Assembly (NCBI GenBank): GCA_003248395.1
Contig: QFNA01000034.1
Coordinates: 1-23,896, forward strand
Reading direction: 5' to 3'
DNA: 23,896 bases
From: Citromicrobium sp.
GTDB lineage: Bacteria > Pseudomonadota > Alphaproteobacteria > Sphingomonadales > Sphingomonadaceae
Numbering within the stretch: position 1 is the first letter of the stretch; each line of letters begins with the position of its first letter. Both the position numbers and the translations under genes were made by a program. This document shows, piece after piece, positions 8,056 to 14,688 of this stretch. The notes under the pieces are model-generated. The model was given only the letters and a program-made list of their open reading frames with translations, had not been told where the DNA came from and ran no database searches.

Positions 8056-8181
8056 ATGAAGATCCGCAACAGCCTCAAGTCGCTCAAGAACCGCCATCGC
8101 GATTGCCGCGTGATCCGTCGTCGCGGGCGCACTTACGTCATCAACAAGACCAATCGTCGCTTCAAGGCCCGCCAGGGCTGA
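8056..8181 (+). CDS. rpmJ: 50S ribosomal protein L36
   Basis: The 41-residue, strongly basic product (MKIRNSLKSL...) is ribosomal protein L36 of the large subunit. The core RRRGRTYVINKTNRRFKARQG matches the L36 C-terminal half. The usual zinc ribbon form carries three Cys and one His; here only Cys17 remains, so this is the zinc-independent C-minus form common in alphaproteobacteria. The ATG follows an AGAG stretch and an AT-rich leader (TATTTATTTATT). The gene is monocistronic, with a candidate promoter upstream and terminator hairpins just downstream. Confidence 0.95.
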   Translation: MKIRNSLKSLKNRHRDCRVIRRRGRTYVINKTNRRFKARQG

Positions 8182-8189
8182 ACGACGAC

Positions 8190-8210
8190 TCGCGGAGTTC
8201 TGCTCCGCGA
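8190..8210 (+). repeat. Perfect hairpin just after rpmJ
   Basis: Arms TCGCGGAG (8190-8197) and CTCCGCGA (8203-8210) pair perfectly around a 5-base loop, 8 bases after the rpmJ stop. There is no T-run, so it is more likely a 3'-end stabilising stem or pause site than a terminator alone. Confidence 0.5.
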
Positions 8211-8223
8211 ATGTCGGCTGAAC

Positions 8224-8262
8224 CGGCCCGGCTCCCGATGGGAGACCGGGCCGTTTGCTTTT
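8224..8262 (+). terminator. Rho-independent terminator of rpmJ
   Basis: The arms CGGCCCGG (8224-8231) and CCGGGCCG (8246-8253) pair over 8 bp, and an inner TCCC/GGGA stem continues around a GAT loop. The stem is followed by TTTGCTTTT. It sits between rpmJ and the HAD gene, whose ATG lies 14 bases after the T-rich stretch, so the HAD gene may depend on read-through. Confidence 0.72.
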
Positions 8263-8275
8263 GCGGGATAGAGCG

Positions 8276-8890
8276 ATGTGCGAAGCGACAATCGAAGCGG
8301 TGGTGTTCGACGTCGGCCGCGTCCTGTTCCAGTGGGACATGCGCGTCCTGTTCGCCCGTCTGGTAAAGGACGAAGCCCGTCTCGAACGGCTGTTGGGCGA
8401 AGTGCTGACCGAAGAATGGCATTTCCAGCACGATCAGGGGCGTGCGCTGGACGACATGGTGCCTGAACGCATTGCTGAATTTCCCGAATTCGCCGAGGAA
8501 ATCGGCGCCTATCGCAGCCGCTTCAACGAAACCATCCCCGGGCCGGTGCCCGGCAGCCTGGAACTGGTCCGAAAGTTGCACGAGGCGGGTATGCCGTTGT
8601 TTGCCATCACGAATTTCGGCGCCGAGTTCTGGGCCGGGTTCGCTCCTCAGCAGCCCATCTTCGATCTGTTTACCGACATCATCGTATCGGGCGAGGAAAA
8701 GATCGCCAAGCCCGATCCCGCCATTTTCGCCCTGGCAGAAAAGCGCTTCGGCCGTGCACCGGAGCACATGCTTTTCATCGACGACAATCGCGCCAACATC
8801 GACAGCGCATGCGCGCTCGGCTGGCAGGTCCATCACTTTAGCGAAGCCAACGCCCTCAAGGCCGACCTTTCCAAGCGTGGATTGCTCTGA
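8276..8890 (+). CDS. HAD-superfamily hydrolase, subclass IA (YihX-like)
   Basis: The 204-residue cytosolic product is probably a phosphatase of the haloacid dehalogenase superfamily. Motif I is FDVGRVL (11-17): Asp12 is the nucleophile and the second acid of the usual DxD is Gly14, as in the YihX/epoxide-hydrolase N-terminal branch. Motif II is ITNFG (Thr112), motif III is EKIAKPDPAIF (Lys142/Lys145), and motif IV is FIDDNRANI (Asp169, Asp170). YihX of E. coli acts on glucose-1-phosphate, but substrate cannot be read from the sequence. I chose the ATG at 8276, preceded by a GGGATAG; an upstream TTG at 8255 would start inside the terminator T-run. It is on the same strand as rpmJ but separated by the terminator. 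Confidence 0.87.
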   Translation: MCEATIEAVVFDVGRVLFQWDMRVLFARLVKDEARLERLLGEVLTEEWHFQHDQGRALDDMVPERIAEFPEFAEEIGAYRSRFNETIPGPVPGSLELVRKLHEAGMPLFAITNFGAEFWAGFAPQQPIFDLFTDIIVSGEEKIAKPDPAIFALAEKRFGRAPEHMLFIDDNRANIDSACALGWQVHHFSEANALKADLSKRGLL

Positions 8891-8897
8891 CGAAAAT

Positions 8898-8921
8898 GCC
8901 CCGACGCCGTGGCGCCGGGGC
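8898..8921. terminator. Terminator-like hairpin between the HAD gene and the CC_3452 gene
   Basis: GCCCCG (8898-8903) pairs with CGGGGC (8916-8921), and the inner CGCC (8905-8908) pairs with GGCG (8911-8914) after one mismatch. Read on the minus strand the stem is followed by ATTTTCG, so it fits a terminator for the minus-strand gene ending at 8969. It may also stop transcripts of the HAD gene. Confidence 0.55.
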
Positions 8922-8968
8922 CTTAGTTGCCACCCGGATGGAGAGGGAGGGTGGTGGAGAAAGCCGGA

Positions 8969-9310
8969 TCAAGCGTTACATTTTGCCAACTTGTCCGCAT
9001 CGAGCGCTTCGCCAGCGACGCTGAACGAGACGATCTGGCCGACATCGCGGTAAAGCTGGCGGCAGATGCGCAGCGGGCGCGATGTGCCCTTGGATGCAGT
9101 GCAGCTCGTGCCTTCACATGCCCACGCCAGACCGCCGGCGATCACCGTGCGCTCGCTGGCAGGCTGCGCCAGCTCTGCACGGTAGTAGGCGCCGTCGCTC
9201 CGAGCATCGACCGTGGTCGGCACCGAAACCATCGCCAGCCCGGCAATGGCGAGCAAGAGCCCGCCACCCAGCGATCCGAAATGGAAGGAAGACGGGAGAA
9301 ACCTGTTCAT
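8969..9310 (-). CDS. CC_3452-family small exported protein
   Basis: The 113-residue product has a hydrophobic N-terminal export segment (about 12-31) with a possible cleavage site after VDA (34-36). The mature part resembles the alphaproteobacterial CC_3452 family: YYRAELAQPA (42-51), VIAGGLAWACEGTSC (56-70), SRPLRICRQL (77-86) and a C-terminal KCNA. Four cysteines (65, 70, 83, 111) would allow two disulfides in the periplasm. The function is unknown. The ATG is preceded on its strand by AGAGGA at a good distance. The gene is divergent from the HxlR-type regulator, and its promoter must lie within or near the repeated GCAACC half-sites, so control by that regulator is plausible. Confidence 0.8.
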   Translation of the reverse strand: MNRFLPSSFHFGSLGGGLLLAIAGLAMVSVPTTVDARSDGAYYRAELAQPASERTVIAGGLAWACEGTSCTASKGTSRPLRICRQLYRDVGQIVSFSVAGEALDADKLAKCNA

Positions 9311-9322
9311 GAGATCGATCCT

Positions 9323-9336
9323 CTGTCTGGAGACAG
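9323..9336. repeat. Short palindrome upstream of the CC_3452 gene
   Basis: CTGTCT (9323-9328) and AGACAG (9331-9336) are perfect inverted arms around GG. The site lies 13 bases upstream of the CC_3452 start, so it could be a leader hairpin near the ribosome binding site or a binding site. Confidence 0.35.
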
Positions 9337-9392
9337 CGAAAGTGACCGCTGCTCAGTCCAAATAAATTGTAAAATGCAACCAATTGCGATTC

Positions 9393-9414
9393 GCAACCTA
9401 AAGAGGTAGGTTGC
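9393..9414. promoter_or_regulatory. Palindromic candidate operator of the HxlR-type regulator
   Basis: Perfect arms GCAACCTA (9393-9400) and TAGGTTGC (9407-9414) are separated by 6 bases. Further half-sites are TGCAACC at 9375-9381 and AGGTTGCA at 9468-9475, which makes four in about 100 bases. They lie between the divergent regulator and CC_3452 gene. Dimeric winged-helix regulators such as HxlR proteins bind sites of this kind; autoregulation is inferred. Confidence 0.55.
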
Positions 9415-9488
9415 ACTTCACAACTGAAATTTTCAGAAAGTTGGCAAATTGTCTTTTTTCGCTAGAAAGGTTGCAGAAAAAGGACCGA

Positions 9489-10106
9489 ATGATGGGCGAT
9501 ATCCGCGAACCCTTGCGAGAACTGACCGAATGCGGCCTTCCGCAGGCGCTCGAGGTGATGGGCGAACGTTGGAGCTTCATGATCCTGCGTGCGGGCTTCA
9601 ATGGCCTCCACCATTTCGAGGAATTTCTGAGTGAGCTCGGCATCGCCCGCAATATCCTTTCCAACCGTCTGGCCAAACTGGTCGATCACGGCATCATGCG
9701 GCGCGAGCCGTGCCCCGGCGATCGCCGCAAGATCGAATATCGGCTGACCGAAAAGGGGCTCGACCTGCTACCCGCCATGGTCGCCCTGCGCCAATGGGGC
9801 CAGAAATACGGCTGCGATGTGGTCGAAAATCCCGTTTTGGTCGATGAGCGCGACCGGCTGCCCATCGGTCCGACATCGATGCTCAGCCACGATGGCCGGA
9901 TTCTCGGGCCCAAGGATCTTGCGCTCGTCGAACGTGGCAATGTCGGCCGGCGCAGCGATGGGGCCCCATTGCGTTATAGCGGCGCTATACTGCCTGCGTC
10001 CGACGACGTTGTGACGTCATCGTTAAATCCATCTAAATATCTTTCGGCCACGGTCGGTTGCGAGCGCATGGAACCGCCATGCGGAGCAACCGGACGCCAG
10101 CTGTGA
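9489..10106 (+). CDS. HxlR-family winged-helix transcriptional regulator with an unusual C-terminal tail
   Basis: The 205-residue product is a DNA-binding regulator of the HxlR (DUF24) family. Landmarks are the conserved N-terminal Cys15 (ECGLPQALEVMGERW), FMILRAGFNGLHHFEEF, the recognition region LGIARNILSNRLAKLV (50-65), and the wing RREPCPGDRRKIEYRLTEKG (71-90). In some relatives the N-terminal Cys senses oxidants or electrophiles. The ATG at 9489 follows AAAAAGGA; upstream frame extension is rejected because it covers the operator-like repeats. Family-like sequence ends near ALVERGN (145-151). The remaining roughly 50 residues have low-GC codons (TTA, AAT, TCT, TAT, CTT), unlike the rest, and may be read-through of an old intergenic region. 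The 3' end overlaps the next gene. Confidence 0.85.
   Translation: MMGDIREPLRELTECGLPQALEVMGERWSFMILRAGFNGLHHFEEFLSELGIARNILSNRLAKLVDHGIMRREPCPGDRRKIEYRLTEKGLDLLPAMVALRQWGQKYGCDVVENPVLVDERDRLPIGPTSMLSHDGRILGPKDLALVERGNVGRRSDGAPLRYSGAILPASDDVVTSSLNPSKYLSATVGCERMEPPCGATGRQL
9975..9989. repeat. Palindrome within the 3' tail of the HxlR gene
   Basis: TATAGC (9975-9980) and GCTATA (9984-9989) flank GGC. It lies in the low-GC tail of the regulator gene, about 90 bases before the next gene. It may be a promoter-associated site for that gene. Confidence 0.3.
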
Positions 10107-10453
10107 TCGAAATCGAAATCCAGAACGAAACGCACCAGACCCAATTCCGAATGAAGGCGCTCGCCGTTCCCCGCATCGGTGAAGGCATCCGTCTCAAGGA
10201 ACCCGATGGCACTTGGGCAAGCTACGATGTGCTCGACGTGTGGTATCAAAAGGCGGATTTCGGTGAAGTGTGGGTGCCTTACCTCCACGTCAGGACGACG
10301 CCCGCCGACGGAATGAGCGCACCGGCACCGAGGCCGGACAAGGCTGCCATGCCCGATCAGGCCATGCCCATCGCCGACTTCCTCGCCAAGTTCGAAGGCG
10401 AGCAGGAACACGAGACGGTCAAGCTCAATCTAGACATGAGCGAGGAGGGGTGA
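10079..10453 (+). CDS. Hypothetical protein of unknown family
   Basis: I do not recognise this 124-residue product. Residues from about 12 to 75 look like a small beta-rich domain with alternating strands (VIEIEIQN, TQFRMKALAVPRIGEGIRL, YDVLDVWYQK, GEVWVPYLHV). A proline/alanine-rich linker follows (about 80-100), then a helix (MPIADFLAKFEGEQEHE) and an acidic end (MSEEG). No signal peptide or membrane segment is present, so it is probably cytosolic. Start choice is open: ATG at 10079 (used here), or GTG at 10103, which overlaps the HxlR stop as GTGA. The overlap with the regulator gene suggests co-expression, but a separate promoter in the AT-rich stretch near 10009-10040 is also possible. 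The downstream AraC-type gene is convergent. Confidence 0.65.
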   Translation: MRSNRTPAVIEIEIQNETHQTQFRMKALAVPRIGEGIRLKEPDGTWASYDVLDVWYQKADFGEVWVPYLHVRTTPADGMSAPAPRPDKAAMPDQAMPIADFLAKFEGEQEHETVKLNLDMSEEG

Positions 10454-10520
10454 GAGGCAGCTGCCGTCGGTTCTCGGCCAGTTTGCCTCGTCTCGGGCGT
10501 ATCCTGTTCCTCATTTCGGT

Positions 10521-10539
10521 CGACCAGCATCGATGGTCG
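10521..10539. repeat. Small inverted repeat between convergent genes
   Basis: CGACCA (10521-10526) pairs with TGGTCG (10534-10539) around 7 bases. It lies in the 166-base spacer between the unknown gene and the convergent AraC-type gene. It has no T-run, so it is at best a weak terminator. I see no gene in this spacer. Confidence 0.3.
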
Positions 10540-10619
10540 CCAAACGACACACGCTCAACTGTGCGGCGGTCGATCGCGCGGACGGAGAGCATTGTGGCAG
10601 ATGCGTTTTCGCAAAGAGG

Positions 10620-11663
10620 CTATTCGCCTTCCGATGCCTCGATGTGTTTGGCTCGATATGCGCGGGGTGTGATCCCGAATCTTTCTTTGAAGGCACGGTT
10701 GAACGGGCCGATTGATGCGAACCCACAGTCAAAGGCGATGGTCATGACAGAATCGCTGGCCCGATCCGGATCTGCTAATCTGGTACGAGCAGCTTCAAGC
10801 CTGAGCGAATTGATCAGACGGCTGAAATTTGCAAAGCCAAGATGAGAGCTGATCACCCTGCTGATCTTATAGGATGGGACATCGAGCCGGCGGCACAGGC
10901 TTGCGACGCGCAGGTCGGGATCGAGGTACAGTTGCTCCTTGGCGAGCACGTCCCACAGGCGGTTGGCAAGTTGTTCAGAACTATTGGCATTGTCCCGACC
11001 TTCTGAGATGCGCTGTCTGCTCGAGATGGCTGCCTGCCCAATGCGGTATCGCACCGCGAATGTCGCCGCGACCAGCGCCGCGACGGCGCAGGTGACATGG
11101 ATGTGCTCCTGGTGGCTATCGAACCATTTCGACACGTCTCCCGCCTTGCGAAGGATGACGCCAGCAAAGAGGATTGAGCCATATCCCGCAAAGAACAGCC
11201 ATCGAAATCGACGTTCCGTTCGAGCAAGTTCGCGGCGTAGACCGGACAGCGGCTCGAGCAAGGTCAGAACGAGTATAGCGGAGCTGCCCAACGCGAGCGA
11301 TGGATCGACGAGGTTAATCCCGAAAAGCAGAGAGCGATCTGTATAGGCCGACAACATGACCAAGCAGAAGAGCGATGCCACAAGCACCACCGGCCAGATT
11401 TCTCTAAGTTCGTCGCCCTGACGAAAGAGCGAGCGGGCGAACAACCACGCCAAACCGCAGGTCACGGCACTGCTGATGTAGAGGAAATGATCGAGCATTT
11501 CTGATGCAGGGTTGATCGTGATTCTCACGATAAATGCCAGCAACGCCGCCGACAACAAAGCCCAACAGGTCCGGACCGGTTCGGGTAAACTCCATCGCGG
11601 AGTGTTCACCGGCGGACCGGATCCGAAGCGAAGCGTGGTCGACGCGTTACCACTGGCAGTCAT
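10620..11663 (-). CDS. Membrane-embedded AraC-family transcriptional regulator
   Basis: The 347-residue product has about six hydrophobic segments (near 32-48, 56-76, 90-106, 122-137, 153-171 and 187-205). A cytosolic linker and a C-terminal AraC/XylS DNA-binding domain (about 240-338) follow. The DNA-binding part shows LRVASLCRRLDVPSYKISRVI for the first helix-turn-helix and SVMTIAFDCGFASIGPFNRAFKERFGITPRAYR for the second, both well conserved. Regulators of this shape bind DNA from the membrane and may sense a membrane or periplasmic signal. I chose the ATG at 11663: the frame continues upstream to 11873, but that would run over the ribosome binding site of the divergent DUF2306 gene and the 18-bp palindrome. 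The neighbouring DUF2306 gene is the likely target. Confidence 0.85.
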   Translation of the reverse strand: MTASGNASTTLRFGSGPPVNTPRWSLPEPVRTCWALLSAALLAFIVRITINPASEMLDHFLYISSAVTCGLAWLFARSLFRQGDELREIWPVVLVASLFCLVMLSAYTDRSLLFGINLVDPSLALGSSAILVLTLLEPLSGLRRELARTERRFRWLFFAGYGSILFAGVILRKAGDVSKWFDSHQEHIHVTCAVAALVAATFAVRYRIGQAAISSRQRISEGRDNANSSEQLANRLWDVLAKEQLYLDPDLRVASLCRRLDVPSYKISRVISSHLGFANFSRLINSLRLEAARTRLADPDRASDSVMTIAFDCGFASIGPFNRAFKERFGITPRAYRAKHIEASEGE

Positions 11664-11737
11664 TCGAAGTTGCCCTGCTGCGTTTACATCTCTTGTTTGG
11701 CCGTCACCGTTAGGGCGGGAAAAGAAGCCCAATTCTA

Positions 11738-11755
11738 GCCGATTTCGAAATCGGC
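11738..11755. promoter_or_regulatory. Perfect 18-bp palindrome, candidate operator between the AraC-type and DUF2306 genes
   Basis: GCCGATTTCGAAATCGGC is its own reverse complement over all 18 bases. It lies 74 bases upstream of the AraC-type start and 60 bases upstream of the DUF2306 start, in the only spacer between these divergent genes. A symmetric site here is well placed to control both promoters. AraC proteins often bind direct repeats, so a different dimeric regulator is also possible. Confidence 0.55.
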
Positions 11756-11802
11756 GAGACCAGTCTGCTCTCGACCGGCCATGCCCTCCACTGGTTTTCG
11801 AC

Positions 11803-11809
11803 AAGGAGG
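11803..11809 (+). promoter_or_regulatory. Strong ribosome binding site that decides the TTG start of the DUF2306 gene
   Basis: AAGGAGG lies 6 bases before a TTG at 11816, and no in-frame ATG lies nearby. This supports the TTG as the start and argues that the divergent AraC-type gene does not extend into this region. Confidence 0.75.
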
Positions 11810-11815
11810 GATCAT

Positions 11816-12619
11816 TTGTCCACCAATACCAAAACGCCCGGTGCAGTTGCTTTGCGTTGGAGCGGGATCGCATGGTTTGCCTGCGCGGCGATCGGGCAGA
11901 CGCTGTTTGCGGCGTATATCCTCGATTTCTACGGAACCCGCACCGCCACCGGCAATTTCGCAGGCTGGAACGAGCGCGGAACCATAACCGGCTATGTCTC
12001 AGGGGATACCATTGGCAACCTCGTCTTCATTTCCCACGTGTTGCTCGCGGTCATAGTTTCGCTCGGTGGCGTCTTCCAACTCGTCCCGAGGATGCGGCGA
12101 CGATATCCCGCGGCGCATCGGCTGAACGGCAGGGTGTTTATCGGGGTTTCGGTTCTCCTCGCCGGAGGAGGGCTCTGGGCGACCTGGGTGCGCGGCTCAC
12201 ACCTGTCCATCATATCCGGCTTGAGCGTATCCCTGAACGGAGTCCTGATCCTGGTCTTCTGCACACTCGCTTTCCGCTGCGCGGTCGCGCGGGACATTGC
12301 GTCGCATCAGATATGGGCGATGCGCGCGTTTCTCGTCGTCAGCGGGGTATGGTTCTTCCGGGTTTTCCTGATGGCGTGGGTTATCGTGTGGCAGGGGCCG
12401 TTCGGGATGAAGGATGATCTGACCGGCCCGGCAGACATCGCGCTTTCGCTCGCCAGTTATCTGCTGCCGCTTCTGGTCTACGAGATTTACCGACAAGCCC
12501 GAAACAGCGCATCCTTGTGGATGCAACTGGCCACTGTCGGTATAATGGGCATTGCCACCATCGTTACAGCGGGCGGAATCGCGGGGGCGACACTGTTTAT
12601 GTGGTTTCCTGCCAGCTGA
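11816..12619 (+). CDS. DUF2306 multi-pass membrane protein
   Basis: The 267-residue product is an inner-membrane protein with about seven or eight hydrophobic helices. It resembles DUF2306 proteins: FISHVLLAVIVSLGGVFQLVPRMR (71-94) with His74, the signature HRLNGRVFIGVSV (101-113) with His101, and SHQIWAMRAFL (163-173) with His164. The conserved histidines in or next to membrane helices are compatible with haem or metal binding, but no function is established. The start is TTG at 11816, backed by a strong AAGGAGG. The gene is divergent from the membrane AraC-type regulator and shares with it an 18-bp palindrome, so it is probably that regulator's target. It is followed by a 118-base gap before the acetyl-CoA synthetase gene. 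Confidence 0.82.
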   Translation: MSTNTKTPGAVALRWSGIAWFACAAIGQTLFAAYILDFYGTRTATGNFAGWNERGTITGYVSGDTIGNLVFISHVLLAVIVSLGGVFQLVPRMRRRYPAAHRLNGRVFIGVSVLLAGGGLWATWVRGSHLSIISGLSVSLNGVLILVFCTLAFRCAVARDIASHQIWAMRAFLVVSGVWFFRVFLMAWVIVWQGPFGMKDDLTGPADIALSLASYLLPLLVYEIYRQARNSASLWMQLATVGIMGIATIVTAGGIAGATLFMWFPAS

Positions 12620-12737
12620 GGACGTGATCGCAGGATATGCTGGGTGGCGGCGCGATGCCCCCTTCTTTCATCTTTCCCATTGCGTTACGCTTGCTGGCAC
12701 GCACATCGATTGTCTGAGCGTCTGTGGTGGAGAGACT

Positions 12738-14684
12738 ATGACCGACCCTGAACATCAAGAAGAGTGGGTCCGGCGGCCCGAGACGACAGCGAATGCCAGC
12801 TTCGGTCAATCGGATTACGAGAGCGCCTATCGCGAGAGCATTGCAAACCCTGATGGATTCTGGTCCGAACAGGCGAAGAGGCTGGCCTGGCACGCCGAGC
12901 CACAGACGATATCGGACTGGACATTCGATCCGGTCGAGATCCGCTGGTTCACCGATGGCGCCCTGAACATCTGCCACAATGCCGTCGACCGCCATGCCGA
13001 GGGACCGGATGCCGATCGCGTCGCGCTGATATTCGAACCCGACGACCCCGAGGGTGAAACAAGGCAGATCTCGTACCGGCAATTGCGCGAAGAGGTCGTA
13101 CGGATGGCGAACACGCTCAAGGCGCTGGGCGTGCGCAAGGGCGACCGGGTCACGATCTATATGCCGATGGTGCCGGAGGGGGCTTTCGCCATGCTCGCCT
13201 GCGCGCGCATCGGGGCCGTGCATTCGGTCATCTTCGGGGGCTTTTCACCCGATGCGATCGCAGGGCGGATCGAAGATTGCGCGAGCGATTGGGTCGTCAC
13301 GGCGGATGAGGGTCTGCGGGGATCGAAACGGATCCCGCTGAAGGCGAATATCGATGCGGCGCTCGAGAAATCGCCCGTGAAGGGCGTGTTGGTCGTCCGG
13401 CATTCAGGCTCCGACGTGCCGATGACCAGCAGCCGCGACAACTGGTATCACGAATTGTCTGCGGACGTCGCGGACGAATGCCCGTGCGAGCCCATGGCCG
13501 CCGAAGACCCGCTCTTCATCCTCTACACATCCGGATCAACCGGACAGCCGAAAGGCGTGGTGCACACGACCGGCGGTTATGCCGTGTGGACGGAGACCAC
13601 TTTCCGGCGTGTGTTCGACTATCGAAAGGGCGAGGTGTATTGGTGCACTGCCGACATCGGCTGGATCACCGGGCATAGCTATATCGTCTACGGGCCGCTG
13701 CTGAACGGCGCGACTGCCCTGATGTTCGAAGGCGTGCCGAACTATCCCGATCATGACCGGTTCTGGCAGATCTGCGCGAAGCACGAGGTCAACATATTCT
13801 ATACGGCGCCAACGGCTATCCGCGCCTTGATGCGCGAGGGTCGCGCGCACGTCGACAAGCATGATCTCTCCTCGCTCCGCCTGCTCGGCACGGTGGGCGA
13901 ACCTATCAATCCGGAAGCCTGGCGCTGGTATCACGAGGTGGTGGGCGGTGGCCGGATTCCGATCGTCGACACCTGGTGGCAGACCGAAACGGGCGGCGTG
14001 ATGATCACGACTCTGCCCGCCGCGCATGACATGAAGCCCGGGAGCGCGGGCAAACCCTTTTTCGGCGTGTCTCCGCAACTGGTCGACAATGATGGCGTCG
14101 TGCTCGACGGCTCTGCGGAAGGCAATCTGTGCATGACGCAAAGCTGGCCGGGGCAGGCGCGCACCGTTTATGGCGATCACGACCGCTTCGTGCAGACCTA
14201 TTTCAGCACCTATCCGGGCAAGTATTTCACCGGCGATGGATGCCGACGCGACACCGACGGATACTATTGGATCACGGGCCGGGTCGACGACGTCATCAAT
14301 GTTTCGGGTCACCGCATGGGCACGGCGGAAGTCGAAAGCGCGCTGGTGCTCCACCCGAAAGTCAGCGAAGCGGCCGTCGTCGGTTTTCCGCACGACATCA
14401 AGGGGCAGGGTATCTATTGCTACGTCACGCTCAATGCGAGAGAAACTGCGACAGCGGACCTCGAGGGCGAGTTGAGGAATTGGGTGCGCAAGGAAATCGG
14501 ACCGATCGCTACGCCCGATCATCTCCATTTCACCCCGGCGCTGCCCAAGACGCGGAGCGGAAAGATCATGCGCCGCATCCTGCGCAAGATTGCGGAGAAC
14601 GATTTCAAGTCGTTGGGCGATACATCGACCCTTGCCGATCCGGATATCGTCGACCAACTGATCGCAGGGCGCGAAAAAAGCTGA
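12738..14684 (+). CDS. acs: Acetyl-coenzyme A synthetase
   Basis: This cytosolic enzyme activates acetate with ATP and CoA to acetyl-CoA through an acetyl-AMP intermediate. It has 648 residues, the usual length. Motifs of the adenylate-forming family are all present: YTSGSTGQPKG (263-273), the acetate-pocket WWQTETGG (413-420), YFTGDG (496-501), the hinge and A8 region GRVDDVINVSGHRMGTAE (514-531), and the C-terminal PKTRSGKIMRR with Lys609. That lysine is at the same number as the acetylated Lys609 of Salmonella Acs, so Pat/CobB-type control by acetylation is plausible. The ATG at 12738 follows GGAGAG; the frame extends upstream but without conserved sequence. The stop is 4 bases before the TonB receptor gene. 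Confidence 0.96.
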   Translation: MTDPEHQEEWVRRPETTANASFGQSDYESAYRESIANPDGFWSEQAKRLAWHAEPQTISDWTFDPVEIRWFTDGALNICHNAVDRHAEGPDADRVALIFEPDDPEGETRQISYRQLREEVVRMANTLKALGVRKGDRVTIYMPMVPEGAFAMLACARIGAVHSVIFGGFSPDAIAGRIEDCASDWVVTADEGLRGSKRIPLKANIDAALEKSPVKGVLVVRHSGSDVPMTSSRDNWYHELSADVADECPCEPMAAEDPLFILYTSGSTGQPKGVVHTTGGYAVWTETTFRRVFDYRKGEVYWCTADIGWITGHSYIVYGPLLNGATALMFEGVPNYPDHDRFWQICAKHEVNIFYTAPTAIRALMREGRAHVDKHDLSSLRLLGTVGEPINPEAWRWYHEVVGGGRIPIVDTWWQTETGGVMITTLPAAHDMKPGSAGKPFFGVSPQLVDNDGVVLDGSAEGNLCMTQSWPGQARTVYGDHDRFVQTYFSTYPGKYFTGDGCRRDTDGYYWITGRVDDVINVSGHRMGTAEVESALVLHPKVSEAAVVGFPHDIKGQGIYCYVTLNARETATADLEGELRNWVRKEIGPIATPDHLHFTPALPKTRSGKIMRRILRKIAENDFKSLGDTSTLADPDIVDQLIAGREKS

Positions 14685-14688
14685 CGTC

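Noticed and set aside
10012..10019. TGACGTCA palindrome here and again at 14682-14689
   Set aside because: One or two copies of an 8-bp palindrome are expected by chance in a window of this size, and the second copy is made of the acs stop and the next start.
11664..11873. N-terminal extension of the AraC-type frame by 70 residues
   Set aside because: It would run across the palindrome and the strong ribosome binding site of the divergent DUF2306 gene, and the added residues look like translated non-coding DNA.
12694..12711. Sigma-54-like element upstream of acs (CTGGCACG followed by TCGAT)
   Set aside because: The -24 part matches well, but the -12 element lacks the essential GC, so a sigma-54 promoter is not supported.
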